From Parcubacteria group bacterium (GTDB taxonomy: Bacteria; Patescibacteriota; Minisyncoccia; Portnoybacterales; UBA2143), in NCBI GenBank assembly GCA_002685955.1, contig NYYU01000051.1, positions 1 through 49,438 of the forward strand: 49,438 nucleotides of DNA, written 5' to 3'. The notes below the pieces were generated by a model, which ran no database searches, was not told where the DNA came from, and saw nothing but the letters and a program-made list of their open reading frames with translations. Position 1 is the first letter of the stretch. Each line of letters begins with the position of its first letter. A program made the position numbers and the translations under genes. Positions 23,060 to 32,332 of the stretch are shown in pieces.

Positions 23060-24646
23060 ATGAAAAAATCTGTAAGTATCACTGGATTAATTATTTTAAT
23101 TAGCCTGATTTATTTCAGTTTGATTTTCCAAATAATTGATTACAAAAAAATTGCCTGGCAGACTGAATTAAACTCAAGATGCGATCAATTTGCCAATCAA
23201 GAGATACTCCTTATTCTCCAAGAGAGAAACTGGCCCATTAAATTAATTGACTTAGGATTTCAAATTAACAGCCAAAAGACAAAAGGGCAATTAGCCGCTT
23301 TGATTAATTACTATAACTTCAAGCCTGTTTACCAAATAGATCAGAAAAAGTTTCAAGATCAAATTAATCAAATTTTCAAAGATGTTGAAAAACCAGCTCA
23401 AAACGCTTCTTTAGTTTTTAACCAAGAGATTGATAGTTTTTCTCTTAAACATTCAACTATAGGCGCCACAGTTGACAGAGAACAATTAATAGCTGATTTA
23501 TCAAAACAGGTTGAAATTTTTTCTAATCAATCGATCAATTTAACCCTTATCCTGGACCAACCAGCGATAGAAGATGATGAAATTAATTTGGCTCAACAAA
23601 AAGCAGAACAGATTTTAGCCGGTCAACCGTATCAATTAATTTTAGGAACAAAAGTTTGGCAGGTTGATGAGGCTCGTTTAATTGACTGGCTTAAATTTGA
23701 ACCAATTAAACAAAATAATTCTGATAACCAAATTCTCGGTATTTCCTTGGATAAAAATCAAGTTAAAGAATACTTAGAGGAAATAACATCAACCATCAAT
23801 CAATATCCGATTGACGCCCATTTAGAAACCCAAGACAATCGAGCCATTATTTTTGTTCCAGAAAAACAAGGCTATGGCATAGATATAGATAAAACAGTTG
23901 ATCAATTAATTGAAAATATTCTTGCTCAACCTCCGGTCAAAAAAACAATTATTACCGCTCAAAAATTACCGCCTAAAATATCCCTTGAACAAACCAACGA
24001 TTTAGGCATCAACAGGCTCATTGCTCAAGGTATTTCTAATTTTGCTGGTTCGCCTAAAAATAGAATTCATAATATCAAGACCGGGTTAGCTAAATTTAAT
24101 GGATTGATTCTTAGGCCGGGTGAAGAATTTTCTTTTAATACACTTTTAGGAGGCAGCGAAGCAGAACAAGGCTTTTTACCAGAATTAGTTATTAAAAAGA
24201 ATAAACTTGTGCCTGAATATGGCGGCGGGCTTTGCCAGATTTCAACAACTTTTTTTAGAGCCGCCGTTAATTCTGGCTTAAAAATCACCGAACGATATGC
24301 CCATTCCATCCCCATTGAGTATTATAGCCCCCAGGGCTTTGATGCGACTGTTTATGATCCAAAACCTGATCTGCGTTTTATTAATGATTGGCCCGGCCAC
24401 CTTTTAATCCAAGCTTTTGTTAACGGCCATCAAGCAATAATTAATTTTTATGGAGCTAGTGATGGCCGCCAGGTGAAAATAAAGGGTCCTTATATTCTAG
24501 AAAAAAATGAAGACGGCTCCATGAAAGCCGTCTTGACTCAAGAGATTTATAAAGATGGAGAACTTTCTTCTGAAGAGATTTTTTATTCTAATTATAAATC
24601 ACCTGACTTGTATCCCGTAGAAAATGGAGAAAACGAAGAAGAATAG
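23060..24646 (+). CDS. VanW family cell-surface protein
   Basis: 528 residues: one N-terminal membrane anchor (about 7-27), a long extracellular region with two similar alpha/beta modules (about 60-300, PG_binding_4-like), and a VanW domain (about 335-470) with LRPGEEFSFN, GGGLCQISTT and an RYAHSIPIEYY segment. It is probably anchored in the membrane and faces the peptidoglycan. VanW itself has no agreed function, and nothing here points to vancomycin resistance. Single-gene unit ending in a terminator. Confidence 0.9.
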   Translation: MKKSVSITGLIILISLIYFSLIFQIIDYKKIAWQTELNSRCDQFANQEILLILQERNWPIKLIDLGFQINSQKTKGQLAALINYYNFKPVYQIDQKKFQDQINQIFKDVEKPAQNASLVFNQEIDSFSLKHSTIGATVDREQLIADLSKQVEIFSNQSINLTLILDQPAIEDDEINLAQQKAEQILAGQPYQLILGTKVWQVDEARLIDWLKFEPIKQNNSDNQILGISLDKNQVKEYLEEITSTINQYPIDAHLETQDNRAIIFVPEKQGYGIDIDKTVDQLIENILAQPPVKKTIITAQKLPPKISLEQTNDLGINRLIAQGISNFAGSPKNRIHNIKTGLAKFNGLILRPGEEFSFNTLLGGSEAEQGFLPELVIKKNKLVPEYGGGLCQISTTFFRAAVNSGLKITERYAHSIPIEYYSPQGFDATVYDPKPDLRFINDWPGHLLIQAFVNGHQAIINFYGASDGRQVKIKGPYILEKNEDGSMKAVLTQEIYKDGELSSEEIFYSNYKSPDLYPVENGENEEE

Positions 24647-24668
24647 ATAAACCTAACCAACAAAAATA

Positions 24669-24702
24669 AAATATTCTTCAGTCAATACTGAAGAATATTT
24701 TA
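24669..24702 (+). terminator. Terminator after the VanW gene (also serves tRNA-Leu)
   Basis: A 12-bp stem, AATATTCTTCAG pairing with CTGAAGAATATT around loop TCAATA, is followed by TT. It has A/T runs on both sides, so it can also stop transcripts from the minus-strand tRNA-Leu. Confidence 0.8.
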
Positions 24703-24715
24703 GTTCTAAGTATAG

Positions 24716-24799
24716 TGCGGACGGTGGGAGTTGAACCCACACGAGATCACTCTCACCAGGTCCTAAACCTGGCGCGTCTGCCAATTCCGCCACGTCCGC
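24716..24799 (-). tRNA. tRNA-Leu (TAG)
   Basis: Acceptor GCGGACG/CGTCCGC, long variable arm, anticodon TAG (stem CCAGG/CCTGG, loop TTTAGGA), T loop TTCAACT. CCA is not encoded. Confidence 0.93.
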
Positions 24800-24838
24800 A
24801 TAATTTTATTCTAATTCTCTTTTTTAGCTTAGTCAAGC

Positions 24839-24867
24839 TTGACTTTTTAATATTTATCATATATAAT
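24839..24867 (+). promoter_or_regulatory. Promoter of the SPFH-like gene
   Basis: TTGACT (24839-24844), 17 bp, TATAAT (24862-24867). The leader is about 50 nt and ends in AAAGGAGG, a strong ribosome site. Confidence 0.8.
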
Positions 24868-24923
24868 ATAGGAAGGAAATTAAGATCTTTTAAAATAAAA
24901 TAAAAACAGAAAAGGAGGACAAG

Positions 24924-26042
24924 ATGAGTACTTTAATAGGCATGATTGTTGTATCTACAGGACTGTTCGGAATACATAAAATCTTCTTTTTAGGAGAACA
25001 TTTCTGGGGCTGGATATTTTTGGTATCAAGCCTATTGGCAGGTGTATTTACCTTTAGGTTTATCCCAGTTGTTCACATAGGGATAATAGCCATATTTGGA
25101 CAACGGATAAGGAAATTCAAAAAGAATGGAATCGTTCGCAGATTATTCAATGAAAGCAAGGGTGAAGGGCTCACTTTTTTTATCCCCGGCGTCTATAATG
25201 CTATGCCGATAAATGTTACAAAGAAAAATAAAGACATAAATCCCATCTCTATCAAGACTCCAGACTTGGCAGACCTTAAAGTACCCATCTCTGTCACTTG
25301 GGCTCCAGATGGAGATAATCTCTTTGAATATCTTGAAAGCGGAGAAGAAAAGGGTGTTTGGAAAATCCTTGAGCAAATCGTTATAGAAAGAGTTAGAGGC
25401 TGGGCGATGAATACTCATGAAGGTCCAGCTACCTTTCAACAAGCTTTAGCTGCGCGCGAAGAAGCCACTGAAGTTCTTTTTAAAGCAGTAGCAGGAAAAG
25501 AGCTAAAAGAAGTTAGTTCCAAGGTGCCAACACCAATCCTTTTCAAATATTTCAACGAACCACAAATCCCCCCAACCAAAGAAGAGATGGAATCGTGGCA
25601 CAAAGATTGGGCGAAAGTTGAACAAATTCTTCGGAATGAAGATAAAGCACTTATCGAAAAGGAAATCAGAATTAGGAGAGAACAAGTAAAAGAAATCCAA
25701 AGAGGTAATGGGAATCAGACAATAGAATCTTTGGGCATCATCTTAAAACGCCTCAATATTGGCGATATTACCCTCAAAGAAGGAAGCCAACTTGAAGCGG
25801 CAGCTGAAAAAGAAGTCAAAGAAAAAAGAGAACAAGCTGCTGAAGAAGTTGAATTGGAACATGTCGGAAAAAGGATCGAAATACTTATGAATGAACCGTA
25901 TAATTTCACCAAAGAGCAAGCTCGAGATATTGTCCAGGTAGAAAGAGAAAAAGTAACTAAACAAATTAAAGATATCCAAGGGTTTGATCCTGAAAAGATT
26001 GGCCAGGGGATAGGTCTAATCATTAAAGAATTAAAAAAATAA
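24924..26042 (+). CDS. SPFH/band-7-like membrane protein
   Basis: 372 residues. Two N-terminal membrane segments (about 5-55) are followed by a band-7-like domain (EGLTFFIPGVYNAMPINV, about 85-240) and a long charged coiled coil (about 240-345) rich in E, K, Q and R. This is the layout of flotillin/stomatin-type scaffolds, though similarity is weak and I name it by architecture. Consensus promoter, SD AGGAGG and a terminator make it a single, probably well-expressed gene. Codon use looks like its neighbours. Confidence 0.7.
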   Translation: MSTLIGMIVVSTGLFGIHKIFFLGEHFWGWIFLVSSLLAGVFTFRFIPVVHIGIIAIFGQRIRKFKKNGIVRRLFNESKGEGLTFFIPGVYNAMPINVTKKNKDINPISIKTPDLADLKVPISVTWAPDGDNLFEYLESGEEKGVWKILEQIVIERVRGWAMNTHEGPATFQQALAAREEATEVLFKAVAGKELKEVSSKVPTPILFKYFNEPQIPPTKEEMESWHKDWAKVEQILRNEDKALIEKEIRIRREQVKEIQRGNGNQTIESLGIILKRLNIGDITLKEGSQLEAAAEKEVKEKREQAAEEVELEHVGKRIEILMNEPYNFTKEQARDIVQVEREKVTKQIKDIQGFDPEKIGQGIGLIIKELKK

Positions 26043-26046
26043 ACTA

Positions 26047-26085
26047 AAAAGCCGGGTAGGTAAAAGAACCTTACCTGGCTTTTTT
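26047..26085. terminator. Bidirectional terminator between SPFH and TrbC-like genes
   Basis: AAAAAGCCGGGTAGGT pairs with ACCTTACCTGGCTTTTT around loop AAAAGA, with A's on one side and T's on the other. It serves the two convergent units. Confidence 0.85.
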
Positions 26086-26122
26086 ATTTTAATAATAAAC
26101 AAAGATTATAATATATCAGTGA

Positions 26123-26482
26123 TTATAATATATCCGTCGTTGTCCCAAATCCAAAATACGTAGATACCAGATTAATCAAAGTATAAACTCCTCCAATAAT
26201 AAGGATGCCGACTAAACCATACATTAATCTTTCTCGGGCTACGCGTGTTTTTTCTTCATCTCCACCGGCCGTCATCCAACCTATTCCACCCCAAACTAAA
26301 TATATCACACCTAAACCAAAGGCTATGCCAAAAGCATATTGAAATATCGTAATTATGTCATCATAAATACTATCAACATCAGCACTACCGGGGGCTGGAA
26401 TAGAAGGTGCTGCAAAAACAACACATGGCAAGACTAATAGAGTAAAAGCTAAACAATATAGTGTCTTTTTTATTTTTCTCAT
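26123..26482 (-). CDS. TrbC/VirB2-like small membrane protein 1
   Basis: The start is ATG 26482 (119 residues), because GGGGGTGA lies just upstream; a GTG at 26491 is inside that site. A cleavable signal peptide (about 1-25, ending VVFAAPS) and two membrane helices (about 45-68 and 85-110) flank a short positively charged loop (AGGDEEKTRVARERL). It is nearly identical in this part to the C-terminal half of the 26526-27134 protein. Proteins of this kind are annotated as TrbC/VirB2-type pilins. Function in this lineage is unknown. Confidence 0.8.
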   Translation of the reverse strand: MRKIKKTLYCLAFTLLVLPCVVFAAPSIPAPGSADVDSIYDDIITIFQYAFGIAFGLGVIYLVWGGIGWMTAGGDEEKTRVARERLMYGLVGILIIGGVYTLINLVSTYFGFGTTTDIL

Positions 26483-26525
26483 TTTATTCACCCCCTTTCT
26501 TTAATAATTATATTTAATAAACATC

Positions 26526-27134
26526 CTATGGTAAATTAACCTTAACTCCAAAATAAGTAGCTACCACAGTAATCACAGTATAAACTCCTCCGATAATAAG
26601 AATACCAATTAAACCGTACAACAACTTTTGTCGAGCCACCTTTGTTTTTTCTTCATCTCCACCAGCCGTCATCCAAGATAACCCTCCCCAAACAAAATAC
26701 ATCACAGCTAAAGCAAAAATTATCCCAAAGAAATACTTAGATAAATCAACCAAATTAGTATAAAGATTATCAACTGGAACAGTGCTACTCCCTTTCACTC
26801 CAAGAAGACCTCCAAGAATAGCTACCCAGCCCTGTCCAATAAGTATAACAACCAAACCAACAAAAGTCCAAGCTAGGTTTTTTTTGGCTTGAGCAAGCTG
26901 TTCTTCATTCCCTCCAGCTTTAACAAACATAAAACCAGCCCAAATAACCATAATCACCACAACCACCGTCAAAATGTTAACTACCCAAGTAACAAGGGCG
27001 CTAACTAAAGTTGCAAAATCGTCTGTTGGATCAAGTGGATTATCTATACTGGCTGCCTTAACTTCAAACATCGGCAAACATACCAAAATTAGGATAATCA
27101 ACCAATAAAAATTTTTGTATTTATTTCTCAACAT
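26526..27134 (-). CDS. Duplicated TrbC/VirB2-like membrane protein
   Basis: 202 residues: a signal peptide (about 1-27) and two successive pilin-like units, each with two helices and an AGG(N/D)EE loop (about 35-105 and 125-200). The second unit shares LSWMTAGGDEEKTKVAR and GLIGILIIGGVYTVI with the neighbouring single-unit protein. The gene therefore looks like a tandem duplication fused in frame, with one copy diverged. The 12-nt and 43-nt gaps to its neighbours suggest one transcript. Confidence 0.8.
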   Translation of the reverse strand: MLRNKYKNFYWLIILILVCLPMFEVKAASIDNPLDPTDDFATLVSALVTWVVNILTVVVVIMVIWAGFMFVKAGGNEEQLAQAKKNLAWTFVGLVVILIGQGWVAILGGLLGVKGSSTVPVDNLYTNLVDLSKYFFGIIFALAVMYFVWGGLSWMTAGGDEEKTKVARQKLLYGLIGILIIGGVYTVITVVATYFGVKVNLP

Positions 27135-27146
27135 AAAATTTTAAAA

Positions 27147-27554
27147 CTATAAATCGTACATTATCTGTGAACAAATAGGAATTTCATTCCAAATAGTCTT
27201 AAATGTCCCACTAGCTATAGTTTTAAATAAAGTATCAATTAAAAGCCAACTAACAAAAACAATCAGCAAGCCAACAACCGTGTTATAAAAAATACTTTTA
27301 GCCAAAGCAACTCTTTGTTCATTACCCCCCGAAAACAGGAAAATGCCACCAGCTACAACAAATAAAAGACCAGCTATAGGTAGAACTAACTGAATAGTAA
27401 TGAACTTAATAATCTTATCACCTAATTCCCAAAGATGACAAAGTGTACATGGATCACTTCCAATGCAAGGCACTATAGCAGCATTAACTAAACTGAATCC
27501 AAGTAACCCACCCAAAATCAGAAAACCAATTATAATTTTTTGAAAGTTCCACAT
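27147..27554 (-). CDS. TrbC/VirB2-like membrane protein with cysteine motif
   Basis: 135 residues, related to the two downstream proteins: signal peptide or first helix (about 8-25), two helices around a SGGNEQRVALAKS loop, and a C-terminal amphipathic tail. It differs by having CIGSDPCTLC (three cysteines) just after the signal region and one more cysteine near the C terminus, so disulfides are possible outside the membrane. It begins 3 nt after the solute-binding lipoprotein gene. Confidence 0.78.
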   Translation of the reverse strand: MWNFQKIIIGFLILGGLLGFSLVNAAIVPCIGSDPCTLCHLWELGDKIIKFITIQLVLPIAGLLFVVAGGIFLFSGGNEQRVALAKSIFYNTVVGLLIVFVSWLLIDTLFKTIASGTFKTIWNEIPICSQIMYDL

Positions 27555-27557
27555 TTT

Positions 27558-28862
27558 TTATTCCATTAATAAAGTTGTTTGCTTGGCTGCCTTATTAATC
27601 GCCTCACTAATAGTTGCATTACCTAACACTACTGATTCTACCATATCAGCTAGAATCGTTTCAATAGCTGAGCTATCTTTCTGATACCAAGAACGACTAG
27701 TTAATGATTGTTCAGCAAAAACACCTAAATCTGAATCGCTTTTCTGCCAAAGAATTAAATCGCGGCGAGCGGCCGGTCTTTTAGCTAATTCCAAATATTT
27801 CTGACTATTCTCTTTATTAGTCAACCAAGTAACAAATTGCCAAGCTGCTCTAGCTGATTCAGAATTATGCGAAACAGCCAGACCCCAATAATTAGCATAA
27901 TCAATCTCAATAACAGTTGAGGTGGCGATTTGAGGCATAGAAGTTATTCCAAAGTTTAAATAAGGCGCTTTGGCTCGAATAGTTGGCAAATGATAAGAAT
28001 AATTAAACATCATCGCCGCCTTGCCTTCATAAAAAGCATCAATCGAATAATGCATTCGCGTGTTCCAAGTATAAACTGACTTTAAAGGATCAGCAAAATC
28101 AGTGTAAAATTCTAAAGCTCTTTGTCCCGGAGAAAAATCTTCTCCATTAAGGTTAATTGACTGATCAAAAACAACCCTAGCCTTATCCTCATTAACCTCA
28201 ACCATTTGGGCGCCGGACTGAATCATTAAAAGAGACAAGATATCAATAGAACGATTAATATTACGAGCCGTGCCCAAGGCCGCGCCGGCTTGAATAATAT
28301 TCCACCGTTCATCTTTAATGGTTAGCTTTTCTACATCAGCTAAAACTTCTCTCCAAGTTTGAGGCGGCTGAGGAATGCCAGCTGTATTAAACAAGTCTTT
28401 GTTATAATAAAGAGCAAGCGTATCAACACTCAAAGGAAGGGCAACCACCTGACCATCAGTTACAAAATCATCATAAACTACATCAACAAAATCATCTTGA
28501 ACAATTTTAGATGTAGTTAATTCCAAAGGAGCTGCATAAATCTTATCTTCATATCTTGAAGGCCAAGTATGATGAAGCATAAAAATGTCAGGCCCTCGCC
28601 CACTAGCCATTGCTTCTAACAAATCTTTTTCATATTCTGAAGAGGTTTTTTTATGATATTCAATTTTAATATGAGGATAAGCTGCAGTAAAGTTATCGAT
28701 CAACTCTTTATAAACATCTGAATCATCAAAAACTCCCCAGAACTCTAAATTAGCTTCTGGGGGAGCCTCAGGCTTACAGCCAAATGAAATAGCCGCCAAG
28801 CTAAAAATAAAAACAGGCACGACTAGTGTATAAAGATTAATTTTTCTAATCTTAACCTCCAT
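27558..28862 (-). CDS. Orphan extracellular solute-binding lipoprotein (family 1)
   Basis: 434 residues. The N terminus is a lipoprotein-like signal with ISFGC at about 25-29, followed by a sugar-type (MalE/UgpB-like) binding protein fold: LEFWGVFDDS, SGRGPDIFMLHH near 93, ALYYNKDLF and a C-terminal TWLTNKENSQKYL. These proteins normally feed an ABC importer, but no permease or ATPase is nearby. Instead three TrbC-like pilin genes follow at 3-43 nt spacing. The ligand is unknown and a non-transport role is possible. Confidence 0.88.
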   Translation of the reverse strand: MEVKIRKINLYTLVVPVFIFSLAAISFGCKPEAPPEANLEFWGVFDDSDVYKELIDNFTAAYPHIKIEYHKKTSSEYEKDLLEAMASGRGPDIFMLHHTWPSRYEDKIYAAPLELTTSKIVQDDFVDVVYDDFVTDGQVVALPLSVDTLALYYNKDLFNTAGIPQPPQTWREVLADVEKLTIKDERWNIIQAGAALGTARNINRSIDILSLLMIQSGAQMVEVNEDKARVVFDQSINLNGEDFSPGQRALEFYTDFADPLKSVYTWNTRMHYSIDAFYEGKAAMMFNYSYHLPTIRAKAPYLNFGITSMPQIATSTVIEIDYANYWGLAVSHNSESARAAWQFVTWLTNKENSQKYLELAKRPAARRDLILWQKSDSDLGVFAEQSLTSRSWYQKDSSAIETILADMVESVVLGNATISEAINKAAKQTTLLME

Positions 28863-28873
28863 AATGTATATCT

Positions 28874-29410
28874 TTAAAACTTTTTGAAAACCATTCCATA
28901 ATGTTGATTATCTATCTCCAACTCTACATCTAAGGTCCAACCTTGTCTTTCCACTAATTTCTGAGCTTCTTCTTTAGAAATCAACCAACCCTCTTTAGGT
29001 GCTAAAGAAGCACCAACAATCCATTCAATTAAAATCATTTTGCCTTCTGTTTTTAAAATCCGATCCGCTTCTTTGATAATTTCTTCTTTTTTTTCTGATT
29101 GAAATAAGATATTACGTAATAAGACTAAATCAACTGATTGATCATCTAATTTTGAATTACCTGGAATCTCAAGGTTAGCATGGACTGTTTTAATGTTAGA
29201 AATTTTTTTCAATTCAGCCTGGCTATTAACTACTTCTAAAGCTTCTTTAATTACATCAAAAGCATATACTTTGCCTTGGGGCGCCATCTTAGCTAAAGGC
29301 ATACTAAAATGCCCGTGACCACAACCAAAATCAGCCATAATCATATTATCACGAATCTCTATTTGTTTTAAAATTTCTTCTGGCTTAAGCAAGCCATTGA
29401 CTTCCTCCAT
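28874..29410 (-). CDS. Class I SAM-dependent methyltransferase
   Basis: 178 residues with motif I MADFGCGHGHFS near residue 30, the acidic end of strand 2 (YAFDVIKEAL) and LVLLRNILFQ (motif III/IV) near 100. The fold resembles UbiE/Methyltransf_11-type enzymes. The substrate cannot be read. It lies between gyrA (13-nt gap) and the solute-binding lipoprotein gene (11-nt gap). Confidence 0.85.
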   Translation of the reverse strand: MEEVNGLLKPEEILKQIEIRDNMIMADFGCGHGHFSMPLAKMAPQGKVYAFDVIKEALEVVNSQAELKKISNIKTVHANLEIPGNSKLDDQSVDLVLLRNILFQSEKKEEIIKEADRILKTEGKMILIEWIVGASLAPKEGWLISKEEAQKLVERQGWTLDVELEIDNQHYGMVFKKF

Positions 29411-29423
29411 AAATTTGAGTTAT

Positions 29424-31865
29424 TTATATACAAGCCACCGAAGCTACTTTATCCCCCTTAGCTACATTCATAATTTTCACTCCTTGAGTGGCTCGGCCTA
29501 AACAAGAAATACTCTTAAGTTTAGTTTTAATTGCTTGACCTTTTTGAGAAATGACAATTAAATCTTCTTGCTCTGGTCTTAAAATCTGACTAGCTACAAT
29601 ATTACCTGTCCGACCAGTAAGATTGGCTGTTTTAATTCCTGAACCGCCTCTTTTTTGAACTTTGTAATATTTTAAATCAGTTCTCTTGCCAAATCCGTTT
29701 TCAGTTACTACTAACAATTTTAAGCCTTTCTGGTCTACTTCGTTCTCTATAATACTCATTCTAACTAATTTATCGCTTTCTTTCAAATTTATTCCCCTTA
29801 CTCCAGCTGCAGATCGAGACATTGATCTAACATCACTCTCTTTGAAACGAATACTTTGGCCATTAACCGTGACTAATATGATTTGGTCTTGACCAGAAGT
29901 TAATCTAGCCCACTTTAATTTATCCTCTTTGCCTAATTTAATAGCAATGAGGCCATTGCGACGCACATTATTGAATTCCTCTATTTTTGTTCTTTTAATT
30001 ATACCATTTTCTGTAGCCATTACCAAGAATTTAGCTTGTTTTGACTTGCTAACATTAAGAACGGTTGTAATGTGCTCTTTAGGACCGAGTTGTAAAATAT
30101 TAACAATCGCCTGACCTCGGGCTACCCGACTAGCTTCAGGTAGTTCATAGGCCTTAGCTTGGAAAACTCGACCTCGATCAGTAAAAAATAGGACGTTATC
30201 ATGGGTAGTAGCTGGGACAAACCAACCAACCGCATCTTCTTCCCGAGGAGTAATAGCAATAACTCCTTTACCACCTCTTCTCTGAGATTTATAGGATTGG
30301 GGGCTAACTCTTTTAATATAGCCACCCTGAGTTAACATAATGATGCATTCTTCTTGAGGAATTAATTCTTCTCCCGTCAATTGCCCTAAGGGTCGACTAA
30401 AAACTTTGGTTCGTCGTTGATCTGCATATTTTTGCTTTAATTCTTTAAGTTCTTTTTTAACAACAGTTAGAATTCTTCTAGAGCTTTTTAATAAGGCTTC
30501 TAATTCTTTGATTAATGCTTTCTTTTGCTTTAATTCTTCTTTAATCTTTTTCTGTTCTAAACCAGCCAATGTCTGTAATCTCATTTCTAGAATAGCCGTT
30601 ACTTGACGATCAGTTAATTTGAATTTCTTCATCAAATTCTGATGAGCCTGTTCCCGAGTAGCTGATTTCTTTATGGTGCTAATAACTGCATCAATGTGAT
30701 CAAGTGCTTTATTCAAGCCCATTAGAATATGGGCTCTTTCTTTAGCTTGTTTTAATTCAAACTTAGTTCGCCGGGTAATAATCTGCTGACGATGATCAAT
30801 ATATTCCTCTAAAATACTTTTTAAGGATAAAACCTGTGGTTGCAATCCATCAACTAAAGCAAGCATGTTTAAATGAAAAGTCTTCTGTAAGTCAGTTAGT
30901 TTAAAAAGCAAATTAAGAACTCTTTGAGGAACCGCATCTGCTTTAAGCTCAATAACTACTCTAACCCCATAACTACAATCTCTGTCTGTTTCATCTCGAA
31001 TGTCTCTAATTCCCTGAATTCTCTTATCTTTAACCAGGTCGGCTATTTTGGCAATCAAATTAGCTTTATTGACCCCATAGGTCATCTCATTAATGATAAT
31101 CTGGAATTTACCTGTTTTTTGTTCAACTATCTCTGCTTTAGCCCGAGTAACAATTGGCCCTCGGCCAGTACTATAGGCCTGAATCATGCCTTTACGGTCA
31201 TAGATTTCCCCGCCGGTTGGAAAATCTGGTCCTTTAATAAATTTGAAAAGATCTTTAACGCTTGCCTTTTTATTATCAATTAAATAAATTATCCCATCAA
31301 TTAATTCACCTAAATTATGGGGGGGGATATTTGTAGCCATACCAACCGCAATACCCATAACTCCATTTAAAAGCAATTGAGGCAACCTGGTTGGCAGAAC
31401 CACTGGCTCTTTTCGGGTCCCATCATAATTATCCATCCAGTCAACAGTTTCTTTATCAATATCAGCTAACATTTCCTCAGCAATTTTAGCTAATTTTGCC
31501 TCAGAATATCTCATAGCAGCTGCGTTATCCCCGTCGATGGAACCAAAATTTCCTTGCCCGTTAACTAAAGGATATCGCAAAGAGAAATCTTGAGCCATTC
31601 GTACCATAGCATCATAAACAGACGTATCGCCATGAGGATGGTATTTCCCTAAAGTTTCACCAACGATGGTGGCTGATTTACGAAACTTAGCTGAACTACT
31701 TAAGCCCAGCTTATGCATGGCATATAAAATACGGCGATGGACCGGTTTAAGTCCATCACGTACATCGGGCAGAGCCCGGGCGACAATCACACTCATGGCA
31801 TAATCCAAATAAGACTCCTTCATTTCCTTGGTGATTGGTTGTTTTTTGATATTCCCTATTTCCAT
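29424..31865 (-). CDS. gyrA: DNA gyrase subunit A
   Basis: 813-residue type II topoisomerase subunit. The N terminus ([30 protein letters not shown]) and the catalytic tyrosine in [10 protein letters not shown] near residue 122 are intact. The coiled-coil gate (about 350-500) and six-bladed C-terminal beta-pinwheel (about 500-805) follow, including the QRRGGKG sequence that corresponds to the GyrA box. The box supports gyrase rather than topoisomerase IV. gyrB is outside the window. Confidence 0.96.
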   Translation of the reverse strand: MEIGNIKKQPITKEMKESYLDYAMSVIVARALPDVRDGLKPVHRRILYAMHKLGLSSSAKFRKSATIVGETLGKYHPHGDTSVYDAMVRMAQDFSLRYPLVNGQGNFGSIDGDNAAAMRYSEAKLAKIAEEMLADIDKETVDWMDNYDGTRKEPVVLPTRLPQLLLNGVMGIAVGMATNIPPHNLGELIDGIIYLIDNKKASVKDLFKFIKGPDFPTGGEIYDRKGMIQAYSTGRGPIVTRAKAEIVEQKTGKFQIIINEMTYGVNKANLIAKIADLVKDKRIQGIRDIRDETDRDCSYGVRVVIELKADAVPQRVLNLLFKLTDLQKTFHLNMLALVDGLQPQVLSLKSILEEYIDHRQQIITRRTKFELKQAKERAHILMGLNKALDHIDAVISTIKKSATREQAHQNLMKKFKLTDRQVTAILEMRLQTLAGLEQKKIKEELKQKKALIKELEALLKSSRRILTVVKKELKELKQKYADQRRTKVFSRPLGQLTGEELIPQEECIIMLTQGGYIKRVSPQSYKSQRRGGKGVIAITPREEDAVGWFVPATTHDNVLFFTDRGRVFQAKAYELPEASRVARGQAIVNILQLGPKEHITTVLNVSKSKQAKFLVMATENGIIKRTKIEEFNNVRRNGLIAIKLGKEDKLKWARLTSGQDQIILVTVNGQSIRFKESDVRSMSRSAAGVRGINLKESDKLVRMSIIENEVDQKGLKLLVVTENGFGKRTDLKYYKVQKRGGSGIKTANLTGRTGNIVASQILRPEQEDLIVISQKGQAIKTKLKSISCLGRATQGVKIMNVAKGDKVASVACI

Positions 31866-31876
31866 ATATATCTATT

Positions 31877-32233
31877 TTAACGACTAAGCGGCAGCTTAAC
31901 TGGTTCAATAATGTCCTCTTCAACTTCCTGAACTTCTTCTTGATTATTCAACTCTTCAAATTCCTTTTCTAAATCCTCTTCAAAAAATGAACTAATACTA
32001 GCTTTAAAAGCTTGCATCAAAGAAGGAACATCTTTTCTAACCTGTCTTAAAGATTGGGAAAGGCCCCCAGCTTCTTTTGATCCCTGGTCAGCAACTGGCG
32101 AGGAGGATTTAAGAGAAAAAACCCAAAGAGAAACAATCAAAAACATACAAATAAAAACGGACAGCCAGAGAACCTGGATGCGGACATAACGAGGCTTGTT
32201 TTGAAGTTTTTGGATAAAATCAATTAAAGACAT
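31877..32233 (-). CDS. Small single-helix membrane protein
   Basis: From ATG 32233 it has 118 residues; an ATG at 32269 would put 12 residues into the simple-sequence repeat and is less likely. A basic N terminus, one membrane helix (about 25-43) and an acidic, probably extended C terminus (EEDLEKEFEELNNQEEVQEVEEDI) are visible. The family is not recognised. It is 11 nt upstream of gyrA. Confidence 0.7.
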   Translation of the reverse strand: MSLIDFIQKLQNKPRYVRIQVLWLSVFICMFLIVSLWVFSLKSSSPVADQGSKEAGGLSQSLRQVRKDVPSLMQAFKASISSFFEEDLEKEFEELNNQEEVQEVEEDIIEPVKLPLSR

Positions 32234-32332
32234 GAATTTAATTCTCAATATCCAATAACCAATATTCAATTATTGATTATTAATTTATTGGGTGTTGAAT
32301 GGGTGTTGAGTATTGATTATTGATTATTACAA
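32234..32332. repeat. ATTGATT/ATATCCAATAACC simple-sequence cassette
   Basis: Stretch of degenerate tandem units (ATTGATTATT, GGGTGTTGA, CCAATAACCAATATTCAAT) filling the space between the MBL hydrolase and the small membrane protein. It is the intergenic counterpart of the cassettes inside pilD and tsaD. Confidence 0.7.

Noticed and set aside
24715-24903. Open frames across tRNA genes (also 11734-11934, 43879-44070, 44883-45140, 44908-45150)
   Set aside because: They read through well-formed tRNAs on either strand, have no ribosome site and no protein-like composition.
25715-26023. Long antisense frames inside the SPFH-like gene
   Set aside because: They mirror the coiled-coil codons of the sense strand (many Phe and Ser), with no start signal.
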